A DNA stretch of 8,311 bases, taken from positions 1 to 8,311 of the forward strand of contig JADFSZ010000075.1 in assembly GCA_022560555.1 (NCBI GenBank), in the 5' to 3' direction. Shown here piece after piece: positions 1 to 6,722 of this stretch. Made by a program: the position numbers and the translations under genes. Positions within the stretch are counted from its first letter, which is position 1, and each line of letters begins with the position of its first letter. The stretch comes from JADFSZ01 sp022560555 [NCBI: PVC group bacterium] (GTDB taxonomy: Bacteria > GCA-001730085 > JADFSZ01). The notes under the pieces are model-generated. The model did not search any database. It was not told where the DNA came from and saw only the letters and a program-made list of their open reading frames with translations.

Positions 1-117
1 GAAGAAGAATCTCTGTTTCGAGTCACTCTTAAAAGTTTGAAGCGCGTAGGAAATGACGGCCCCGGTCTGCTTTATCTTGACCGGGAGATGGGAAAAAGAA
101 CCTCGATTCGGAAATGA
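1..117 (+). CDS. 3' end of an unidentified gene (partial)
   Basis: The frame starting at base 1 is open for 38 codons and stops with TGA at 115-117. The visible C-terminus is basic and ends in KRTSIRK. It contains the stretch DGPGLLYLDREMG, which I cannot assign to a family. It is supported as a real gene end by its position directly before a strong intrinsic terminator on the same strand. The gene belongs to a separate upstream transcription unit, and nothing links it to the respiratory cluster that follows. The start lies outside the window, so product and length are unknown. Confidence 0.55.
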   Translation, partial: EEESLFRVTLKSLKRVGNDGPGLLYLDREMGKRTSIRK

Positions 118-142
118 TTTGCTGTATTTTTTGTTTTTCTAC

Positions 143-180
143 AAAAAGGGAACTTTCTTCAAAAAGTTCCCTTTTTTTCT
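143..180 (+). terminator. Strong rho-independent terminator
   Basis: A perfect 14-bp stem (143-156 paired with 163-176; core AAAGGGAACTTT / AAAGTTCCCTTT) closes a 6-base loop (CTTCAA). A run of seven T residues (172-178) begins inside the stem and extends past it. It lies 25 bases after the stop of the partial gene at 1-117 and isolates the downstream operon. Because the left arm begins with an A tract, the same hairpin would also have a U tail on the minus strand and could work in both directions. No minus-strand gene is seen that would use it. Confidence 0.93.
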
Positions 181-202
181 TGACTTTAAGAGGCGCATTC
201 GA

Positions 203-229
203 TAGACTCCTTAGAATTTATATTATACT
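203..229 (+). promoter_or_regulatory. Candidate promoter of the respiratory operon
   Basis: TATACT at 224-229 matches the sigma-70 type -10 consensus at 5 of 6 bases and sits in an AT-rich stretch. The best nearby -35 is TAGACT at 203-208 (4 of 6), with a short 15-base spacer. A better -35 sequence, TTGACT at 180-185, is too far away to pair with it. Transcription would start about 45 bases before the first gene at 281. The position between a terminator and the first gene of the cluster is the main support; the -35 is weak. Confidence 0.4.
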
Positions 230-280
230 AGTATCCGGATTTTCAAAGCCAAAATCGCCATAGATTGCCGGATTTAGAGC

Positions 281-1195
281 ATGAACATTATGAATAGTGC
301 TGACAAAGATTTGCAAGAAAACCCCCCGGAGGAAAAAAGCAAACTCGGGGTTATTGTCCATTCATTTTTTATCATTCCGTTTCTCATCGCGGTTTTTTGT
401 GTTTTAATCTTTGCGGGTGTGCGCATCCTTACCAAAGAGCCGCATACTGTCTATGATTATATTGAGGACATAAAGGTCGGCTCCCTCAGCAAAAGGTGGC
501 AGGCGGCGTTTGAATTGTCCAAAATCCTTGTAAACAAAGAGAAAGTTCCGCGCGAGGAAGCGTTTGTAAGAGAAATGATCGCGGCGTTTGAACATGCCAA
601 GCATGATGATGCGCGCATCAGACAGTATCTGGGACTTGCTATGGGGCGCTCGGAAATCAAAGCATTTGTACGTCCGATTGAAGACAGCCTTTCTACGGAA
701 TCCGAAGAGAATCTTCCCTCCCTTATTTATGCTCTCGGCCTGTTGAAATCACGGGACACAGCAACAAGCATTCATGATTTCATAAATCATCCTGATACTC
801 GAATACGGCTTTTATCCGTTATGGCGCTCGGAAATATTCAAAATCCTGAAAGCGTGCCTTTCCTTCAAAAAGCTTTGAATGACACAGAAGTCAATGTCCG
901 GTGGGACGCTGCGATTGCTCTGGCCAAATTCGGGGATGATTCAGGCTATTCGGTGCTAAGAAATCTCCTAGATAGAGATTATTTAGCTCAATTTCCGGAG
1001 GTTGATTCCTATGAAGCCAATGAAGCCATAGTTGTGGCCATTGAAGCATCGATCTTGCTCAATCATCCGCAATTAAACGAAACGATTTACCAATTGAGTG
1101 AAAATGATGAAAATATTCGTGTTCGCCGGGTGGCCCTGAAAGCTGTCAAAATGTCAACGGATAAAGCTTCAACCCAAACGCAAAATTCACTATAA
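281..1195 (+). CDS. Membrane-anchored HEAT-repeat protein
   Basis: This 304-residue protein starts with a short polar tail and then one hydrophobic helix at about residues 22-50. The rest is a soluble alpha-helical solenoid. HEAT-type helical pairs are clearest at about 172-200 (TRIRLLSVMALGNI), 203-231 (VNVRWDAAIALAKFGD) and 277-290 (NIRVRRVALKAV). Degenerate repeats lie near 67-83, 112-133 and 143-168. HEAT solenoids are protein-binding scaffolds, and no catalytic residues are seen. It is the first gene of the cluster and ends 6 bases before the Rieske gene, so a role in assembling or holding the quinol oxidoreductase is a fair inference. A free-standing structural subunit is the alternative. 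The start is uncertain: ATG 281 and ATG 290 are both possible and neither has a good Shine-Dalgarno site. The helix would place the solenoid on one side of the membrane, probably the periplasm. Confidence 0.85.
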   Translation: MNIMNSADKDLQENPPEEKSKLGVIVHSFFIIPFLIAVFCVLIFAGVRILTKEPHTVYDYIEDIKVGSLSKRWQAAFELSKILVNKEKVPREEAFVREMIAAFEHAKHDDARIRQYLGLAMGRSEIKAFVRPIEDSLSTESEENLPSLIYALGLLKSRDTATSIHDFINHPDTRIRLLSVMALGNIQNPESVPFLQKALNDTEVNVRWDAAIALAKFGDDSGYSVLRNLLDRDYLAQFPEVDSYEANEAIVVAIEASILLNHPQLNETIYQLSENDENIRVRRVALKAVKMSTDKASTQTQNSL

Positions 1196-1201
1196 TAAAG
1201 T

Positions 1202-1813
1202 ATGACTATGACCGAAGACGCAATAAATCAAAATCCAAATGAAAATCCGGAAAGTCAAAATAAACCGGAAGTGTCTCCACCGGCATCTCCTGTGGGTGAG
1301 AAAACACCCCCCATAGAAGCCAAGGAGAAGGTCAGTCGTCGATCTTTTCTAACCTCAGCGACTCTGGCATGGGGCGCTTTTGCCGTGGCCACCGCGGGAA
1401 TTTTAACCGGTGCCGGGAGATTCTTTTTCCCCAATGTTCTCTTTGAGCCGCCGCAAACTTTTAAGGCCGGGTATCCCGATGAATATACAATCGGAGAAGT
1501 TTCAGAACGATGGAAAGAAAAATTTGGTGTATGGATTGTTCGTGAAAAGGGAATGATCTACGCTCTTTCAACCGTATGTACCCATCTGGGATGTACGCCC
1601 AACTGGCTTGGCAATGAGAAGAAATTTAAATGCCCTTGTCATGGAAGCGGATTCCGGTCGACAGGGATCAATTTTGAAGGTCCGGCACCTCGGCCCTTGG
1701 AACGCTACCGGATTGTTCTGGCTGATGACGGCCAAATTTTTGTGGATAAAACCAAGAAATATCAACATGAAAAGGGACAATGGAGCGATTCTGAGTCCTT
1801 TATTGCTGTTTAA
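1202..1813 (+). CDS. petC: Rieske 2Fe-2S protein of a cytochrome bc/b6f-type complex
   Basis: The iron-sulfur subunit takes one electron from quinol at the Qo site and hands it to a c-type cytochrome. Both cluster-binding boxes are intact: C126-T-H128-L-G-C131 and C144-P-C146-H147-G-S149. C126, H128, C144 and H147 should bind iron, and C131-C146 should form the stabilising disulfide. The Pro loop GPAPRPL follows at 160-166. A twin-arginine signal (SRRSFLT, Arg46-Arg47) precedes a hydrophobic helix at about 52-75. This predicts Tat export of the folded protein, with the helix probably kept as an anchor, as is usual in this family. The first 43 residues form an unusually long, Pro/Asn/Glu-rich cytoplasmic tail. 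The 203-residue length is otherwise ordinary. ATG 1202 or ATG 1208 could be the start, since no clear ribosome binding site separates them. The gene lies 11 bases before the b6 gene. Confidence 0.97.
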   Translation: MTMTEDAINQNPNENPESQNKPEVSPPASPVGEKTPPIEAKEKVSRRSFLTSATLAWGAFAVATAGILTGAGRFFFPNVLFEPPQTFKAGYPDEYTIGEVSERWKEKFGVWIVREKGMIYALSTVCTHLGCTPNWLGNEKKFKCPCHGSGFRSTGINFEGPAPRPLERYRIVLADDGQIFVDKTKKYQHEKGQWSDSESFIAV

Positions 1814-1819
1814 GGGGAG
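1812..1819 (+). promoter_or_regulatory. Ribosome binding site of the cytochrome b6-like gene
   Basis: AAGGGGAG begins within the stop codon of the Rieske gene and lies 5 bases before ATG 1825. It is one of the few clear Shine-Dalgarno sites in the cluster, and it fixes the start of the cytochrome b gene. Confidence 0.8.
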
Positions 1820-1824
1820 CGTCA

Positions 1825-2616
1825 ATGGCTGATCCGAAGAAAAAAACGATGTTTCAAAAAATAGCTGAATCCCAATTCCTAAAGTCCATTTTTCGTACGG
1901 GGATCCCGCACACGCGTCGCCAACGCATGATGGCGGTTCTTAATAATGTGTTTCTCCATCTCCACCCGGTTCGCTTACCCAAACATGCCGTCAAAGTGAA
2001 ATACACATGGTGTATGGGGGGCTTGTCCTTTTTTGTTTTTTTGGTTTTGACGGTTACGGGGATTCTTCTCATGTTTTACTACCGTCCTACCGTCGAATAT
2101 GCTTATGGAGACATTATAGATCTTGCCGAGCAAGTGCCCCTGGGAATTATGAGAGAAATTCATCGGTGGGGTGCCCATCTCATGATCATTACTGTTTGGC
2201 TTCATATGTTTCGGGTTTTTATGACAGGATCCTATAAACCGCCGCGGGAATTTAACTGGGTTATAGGGGTTCTCCTTTTGGTACTGACGATGCTTCTGAG
2301 TTTTACAGGGTATCTTTTGCCATGGGACCAGCTCGCTATTTGGGCGATCACAGTCGGATCTAATATGGCAAGAGCAACCCCTTTTCTTGGACACGAGGGG
2401 CCCGGCGCGGCTCTTCTGGCCATAGGGGATATCAATCTTGTTCATGCCGCTAGTGATGTGAGGTTTGCGCTTTTAGGCGGCCGATTTGTCGGTGAAGCCA
2501 CATTACTCAGGTTTTATGTGCTGCATTGTATTGGATTCCCGTTCATTATAATGATCTTTATGGTCGTGCATTTTTGGCGTATCCGAAAAGACGGAGGCAT
2601 ATCCGGGCCAACGTAA
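1825..2616 (+). CDS. petB: Cytochrome b6-like subunit (N-terminal half of cytochrome b)
   Basis: This 263-residue integral membrane protein is the di-haem core of a quinol oxidoreductase. The four b-haem ligands are visible: H113 and H127 on helix B, H234 and H249 on helix D. The H234-H249 pair has 14 residues between the ligands, the b6f-type spacing, against 13 in mitochondrial-type bc1. The Qo-side motif GYLLPWDQ is at 162-169 and the C-terminal RKDGGISGPT is close to that of b6. C63 in WCMGG matches the position of Cys35 in chloroplast b6, which covalently holds haem ci (cn), and the following MFYYRPTV is also b6-like. Four transmembrane helices are expected at about 62-85, 113-134, 145-166 and 228-251. 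Residues 1-60 form a basic, amphipathic N-terminal extension. The loop between PFLG and LRFY is about 20 residues longer than the chloroplast sequence I remember. The next gene begins 2 bases after the stop. Confidence 0.96.
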   Translation: MADPKKKTMFQKIAESQFLKSIFRTGIPHTRRQRMMAVLNNVFLHLHPVRLPKHAVKVKYTWCMGGLSFFVFLVLTVTGILLMFYYRPTVEYAYGDIIDLAEQVPLGIMREIHRWGAHLMIITVWLHMFRVFMTGSYKPPREFNWVIGVLLLVLTMLLSFTGYLLPWDQLAIWAITVGSNMARATPFLGHEGPGAALLAIGDINLVHAASDVRFALLGGRFVGEATLLRFYVLHCIGFPFIIMIFMVVHFWRIRKDGGISGPT

Positions 2617-2618
2617 AT

Positions 2619-3734
2619 ATGGACGCTTTCAAAAGTATAATCAATAGCCTTTCTGAACCCCAGATCATGTTTTCCTTTCTTGTTCTGGTTTTTTTCTTTA
2701 TCTTTCCTCCGAGTGATAAGCTTTACCGGATCCATAAAAAACTCCGATTGGACCTATTGTGGACGAATGTGGGAGGGGTGTTCATTTTTACCGGCCTTTT
2801 TGTGTTTTTTGGTTTGGGCGTGACCGATGAGAATTTTCGACTGATTGTGACAAAGCCCGATAATGTTCCTATTGTGGGCCTGCTCTTTTTGACAATCTTT
2901 TTTCTCTGGCTTAGCATGAAACAGGGCCGCGATAACGATATCCGTTTGGCTGAAGGCCAAAAACCAAACGAATATCATGACCCGGAAGATAAGGTGCTCG
3001 TATGGCCGGATCTTGTCTATATTGAGTTGATCGCCATCGTTCTTTGTTCCATTCTGCTCATGGTGTGGTCCATTTATCTGAAAGCGCCTCTTGAAGGGCC
3101 GGCCAATTTGGCGGACTCCCCGAATCCCTCAAAAGCGCCATGGTATTTCTTGGGTTTGCAAGAGATGCTTGTGTATTTTGATCCCTGGCTCGCAGGTGTT
3201 GTGCTCCCGAGTTTTATCGTTTTGGGTCTGATGGCTATCCCGTATATTGACAGTAATAGAAAAGGACAGGGTTACTATACGTTTAACGAAAGAAAGACAG
3301 AGATATCCTTATTCCTGTTTGGATGGCTCCTTTTATGGGTCTTTCTGATCTTTGTCGGTACATTTTTACGCGGCCCCAACTGGAACTTTTTCGGTCCGTT
3401 TGAAGAATGGAGCCTCAGTAAAGTTGTTCCCTTGACTAATATAAATCTGTCAGAACTCGTCTACGTCAGATGGCTTAAAACGGGATTACCGGACAATATT
3501 TTTCTGAGGGAATTTTTCGGAATTTCATTCGTTGTAGGATATTATTTGATACTGCCTCCGCTCTTGGCTAGAACTATTTTGAAAAAATTCTATTCGAAGA
3601 TGGGGATATTTGCCTTTAGTATGTTCGTGATCTTGCTCCTGACATCCGTGACGCTCCCGATTAAAATGTACCTTCGATGGACCTTGAATCTTAAATATAT
3701 CGTGGCCATTCCCGAATTTTTCTTTAACATTTAG
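2619..3734 (+). CDS. petD: Subunit IV-like cytochrome b C-terminal half, extended
   Basis: This 371-residue multi-span protein supplies the other wall of the Qo site. The core resembling subunit IV spans about 128-210: VWPDLVYIELIAIV, then APWYFLGLQEML at 173-184, then a helix ending in IPYID. WY aligns with the Qo motif PEWY, but the glutamate is missing (Ala173-Pro174-Trp175-Tyr176). The protein is about twice the length of chloroplast subunit IV (about 160 residues). It has extra helices before the core (about 16-31, 49-67, 84-100) and after it (about 228-249, 300-318, 330-349), plus a loop with RGPNWNFFGPFEEW (251-264). That loop recalls other bacterial fused or extended cytochrome b C-terminal proteins. 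ATG 2619 is chosen because it lies 2 bases after the b6 stop and begins a plausible protein. An in-frame ATG at 2526 would add 31 residues that are only a shadow of the b6 gene. Translation is probably coupled to that of b6. Confidence 0.9.
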   Translation: MDAFKSIINSLSEPQIMFSFLVLVFFFIFPPSDKLYRIHKKLRLDLLWTNVGGVFIFTGLFVFFGLGVTDENFRLIVTKPDNVPIVGLLFLTIFFLWLSMKQGRDNDIRLAEGQKPNEYHDPEDKVLVWPDLVYIELIAIVLCSILLMVWSIYLKAPLEGPANLADSPNPSKAPWYFLGLQEMLVYFDPWLAGVVLPSFIVLGLMAIPYIDSNRKGQGYYTFNERKTEISLFLFGWLLLWVFLIFVGTFLRGPNWNFFGPFEEWSLSKVVPLTNINLSELVYVRWLKTGLPDNIFLREFFGISFVVGYYLILPPLLARTILKKFYSKMGIFAFSMFVILLLTSVTLPIKMYLRWTLNLKYIVAIPEFFFNI

Positions 3735-3752
3735 GACTTTGAAAGAACGCCT

Positions 3753-6689
3753 GTGGCTGAAAAAAAAGAAGCAAAACAAGAGCGATACTACAGCATCTCT
3801 AAGCTGAATAAGTGGTTCGCTATCTCCAGCATGATTCTTTGTGTGGCCGTATTTGGTGTATTTGCCCAAGATTATCTGAGGGAATGGAGGGTTTTTCAGA
3901 GAGAATTCCGTGAACTGGAAGTGGAAAAAACACGTCAGGCTTATGAGAACGCTCAACAAGATCTTGAGCAAAATCAAGAGTACCAAACGCTCATTGAAGA
4001 TCAGAAGAAAGCGTCCCTGGAACTTGAGGGGAAAGAAGTTCTGCGTAAAGCGCTTCAAAAGGACATTGATAAGCTCGACTCCGAATATTACAGCGTTAAC
4101 CGACGGCATCAGTTCGCCAAGGCCGAATACGATGCCGCGAAATATCGATATGAAGACGCCCAAGATCACGAGGGATTAACAAAAGATATCAGAGACGAGT
4201 TTGCCAAAACCCAATCCCTGATGAAAGAATTAAAAATCAGCGCCGAAGATACGAAAAAGCTTTTGGATTTCAAAAAAGAGGAGCTAAGTTCTTTCGATGA
4301 GAAGATCAATCAGTTGGACAAGGCGAAAGAGGCCTTGTCGCATGAACTTGATGTTATAAATCGGATGCTGGCGAAAATCGATACGGCCCATATGTCTTTT
4401 GGTAACAGGATGGCGGATAAATTCCGAGATTTGCCCATTGTGGATTTTATGAATCCGAGCGAAAGAATTGAACAAGTCGTTGTGAAAGTAGATACGGAAA
4501 ATCTGAATTTTATGCGTGTACCGAGAGTGGATCGTTGTGTGACATGTCATCAGGGAGTACTCAGAAAAGATTTTGCCGACGCGGACAACCCGTATAAAAC
4601 CCATCCTAATCTTGATCTCTTTTTATCCAGCGGATCGCCGCACCCGTTGGAAGAATTTGGCTGTACGAGTTGTCACGCGGGTCGCGGACGAGGCACGGAT
4701 TTTGTCAGTGCCGCGCATACACCTTCAAGTCCTGAACAAGCCAAAGAATGGGAGGAAAAATATGGTTGGCATGAATTCCATCTTTGGGAAGCCCCTATGC
4801 ATGCCAAACCCCATGTGGAAGCCGGATGTTTTAAGTGTCATTCCGGCGAAACAGTGCTTCGGGGTGCCGAGAAACTTACTTTTGGTCTCAATTTGATTGA
4901 GCGCTCAGGCTGTTATTCTTGTCACACAATCGAAAAATATAAAGGCGATCCTAAAACGGGTCCCAATCTTGCTAAAATCTCATCAAAAACATCGAAAGAC
5001 TGGACCTTCCGATGGATCAAAGATCCCCAAGCCTTTCGACCAGGAACATGGATGCCCTCATTTTATGGACTATCCAATAATGATGATCCGGAGTCTGTCC
5101 AATGGACGGATCAAGAGATTCATGCCATTGTGCACTATCTTTACACCGAGAGTGAAAACTATGACATGAAAGAAATCCCTGTAGTGGGCCATTTGGCTCG
5201 CGGGGAAGAACTTGTGTCATCTATCGGGTGTTTTGCCTGTCATAAGGGTCCCAATGAGGACGATGATGAAGATCGGGATCGACAACATCTCCTCAGTGAA
5301 TTCGGACCGCATCTTTTGGGTTTTGGATCTAAAACCAGCGAGAAGTGGCTCTATCATTGGCTGAAAGATCCGAAAACATATCACCCGGATACTCGTATGC
5401 CGAATCTCAGACTCACCGATCAAGAAGCCGCGGATATCTCATCGTATCTCGTCAGTCTTTCAAATGAGGAATTTATGGAATCGTCTGTTCCTGAAATCAA
5501 CGAAGACATGATGGATAACATTACACATGAACTCTTAAGCCTTAAATTTCCCGCATGGGAGGCCGAAGAGAAATTGAAATCCATGTCTCTTGAAGATAAA
5601 TTAGCTTTTAGCGGAGAAACAATTATTCGTCAGCAGGGATGCTTTGCCTGTCACAATATTCCCGGATTTGAAGATGAAAAACCCATCGGAGTCGAACTGA
5701 CGGAAGAGGGAAGCAAGTCACTTCATAAATTTGCTTTTGAACTTTCGGATATCGAGCATAGCAAGGCAGCCTGGTTTCAGACAAAATTGAAACATCCAAG
5801 AATTTTTGATAAAGGGAAAATAAAGGGCCCTTATGAAAAATCCCGAATGCCGAAATTCCAATTTTCGGATGAAGAGATTGATGCGGTTGTGACGGCATTG
5901 CTTGGATTTGTGAAGACAGATCCCAATCTCCGGAAAAAACCCCGAACACCCAAAAACTTGTTTGTTGAAGCCGGGCAGTCTTTTATCCGTCAACACAACT
6001 GTCAGGGATGCCATATCATAGAAGGTGAAGGGGGCGCGATACAGGAGAATATTCAGGATTGGCTTGTGAAACACCAAGGAAAAACCGAAGCGGATGCCGA
6101 AGCCCTGGCCGCAAGTTTCAGCCCTCCGAATCTCATTGGAGAAGGTAAAAAAGTTCAGTCTGATTGGCTGTTTTCTTTTTTACATGAGCCCACAATAATA
6201 CGCCCCTGGCTCAAAGTCCGAATGCCGACGTATGATTTTAATGAAGAAGAGATCAATACGGCGATCAAGTATTTCAATTTTCTGGATGACGAACCGTTTC
6301 CCTTTACCGAGAAAATAAAACCTGATTTGTCCGCGGAAGAGATGGCGGCAGGAGAAAAGATGTATTCACCGGATTATTTTGATTGTTTTAATTGTCATAT
6401 TCGGGGCGCAAAAATGCCGGGTGGAACGCCGGACCGTTGGGCTCCAAATTTGGAACTTGCCAAGGAGCGTCTCAAGGCAAAATGGATCATCGATTGGATC
6501 AAAAACCCGCAAAAACTTCTTCCCGGAACCAAAATGCCGATGTATTTTGATCCTGAATATTTTGATGACTCCGGCCCGGATGACATTTTGGATGGTGATG
6601 AACATGAGCAGATTCGTGTGCTGAGAGACTATCTCCTGGTTTTACCCAAAGCTGCAAATCCTTCGTCTCCAAGTGATCAAGACGGATAA
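3753..6689 (+). CDS. Membrane-anchored octaheme cytochrome c with coiled-coil stalk
   Basis: This 978-residue protein is the likely electron acceptor of the Rieske head, replacing cytochrome f or c1. It starts with GTG 3753; no good alternative start is in frame. One helix (about 20-39) anchors it. Residues about 44-210 are a charged coiled coil, with a probable turn near 138-145 (DHEG), so it may fold back as a hairpin. Eight CxxCH haem sites follow, at C262, C304, C359, C387, C493, C630, C750 and C878. The first three form a block rich in spare histidines (H284, H297, H322, H340, H343, H350, H354) that could be distal ligands. The last five are separate monohaem domains, each with a later Met-Pro axial ligand: M434, M549, M699, M824 and M928. 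Each of these also carries W-x3-[WKF]-[IL]-[KH]-x-P before the Met. Cytochrome c maturation and haem attachment occur in the periplasm. It starts 18 bases after the subunit IV gene. Confidence 0.95.
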   Translation: MAEKKEAKQERYYSISKLNKWFAISSMILCVAVFGVFAQDYLREWRVFQREFRELEVEKTRQAYENAQQDLEQNQEYQTLIEDQKKASLELEGKEVLRKALQKDIDKLDSEYYSVNRRHQFAKAEYDAAKYRYEDAQDHEGLTKDIRDEFAKTQSLMKELKISAEDTKKLLDFKKEELSSFDEKINQLDKAKEALSHELDVINRMLAKIDTAHMSFGNRMADKFRDLPIVDFMNPSERIEQVVVKVDTENLNFMRVPRVDRCVTCHQGVLRKDFADADNPYKTHPNLDLFLSSGSPHPLEEFGCTSCHAGRGRGTDFVSAAHTPSSPEQAKEWEEKYGWHEFHLWEAPMHAKPHVEAGCFKCHSGETVLRGAEKLTFGLNLIERSGCYSCHTIEKYKGDPKTGPNLAKISSKTSKDWTFRWIKDPQAFRPGTWMPSFYGLSNNDDPESVQWTDQEIHAIVHYLYTESENYDMKEIPVVGHLARGEELVSSIGCFACHKGPNEDDDEDRDRQHLLSEFGPHLLGFGSKTSEKWLYHWLKDPKTYHPDTRMPNLRLTDQEAADISSYLVSLSNEEFMESSVPEINEDMMDNITHELLSLKFPAWEAEEKLKSMSLEDKLAFSGETIIRQQGCFACHNIPGFEDEKPIGVELTEEGSKSLHKFAFELSDIEHSKAAWFQTKLKHPRIFDKGKIKGPYEKSRMPKFQFSDEEIDAVVTALLGFVKTDPNLRKKPRTPKNLFVEAGQSFIRQHNCQGCHIIEGEGGAIQENIQDWLVKHQGKTEADAEALAASFSPPNLIGEGKKVQSDWLFSFLHEPTIIRPWLKVRMPTYDFNEEEINTAIKYFNFLDDEPFPFTEKIKPDLSAEEMAAGEKMYSPDYFDCFNCHIRGAKMPGGTPDRWAPNLELAKERLKAKWIIDWIKNPQKLLPGTKMPMYFDPEYFDDSGPDDILDGDEHEQIRVLRDYLLVLPKAANPSSPSDQDG

Positions 6690-6722
6690 ATTCCCACCAC
6701 CCAACATACGGGTAAATTTTCT

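Noticed and set aside
180-185. TTGACT as the -35 of the operon promoter
   Set aside because: It is 38 bases from the only good -10 (TATACT, 224-229) and overlaps the terminator tail.
2526-2618. In-frame upstream start (ATG 2526) for the subunit IV-like gene
   Set aside because: The extra 31 residues overlap the b6 coding frame, which is certain up to 2616. They are Arg/Tyr-rich and unlike a leader. ATG 2619, just after the b6 stop, is a normal coupled start.
3525-4169. Minus-strand open frame of 214 codons
   Set aside because: It lies opposite the confirmed subunit IV and octaheme genes, has no family features, and its Phe/Leu/Ile-rich content is the reverse of the Lys/Glu-rich coiled-coil codons.
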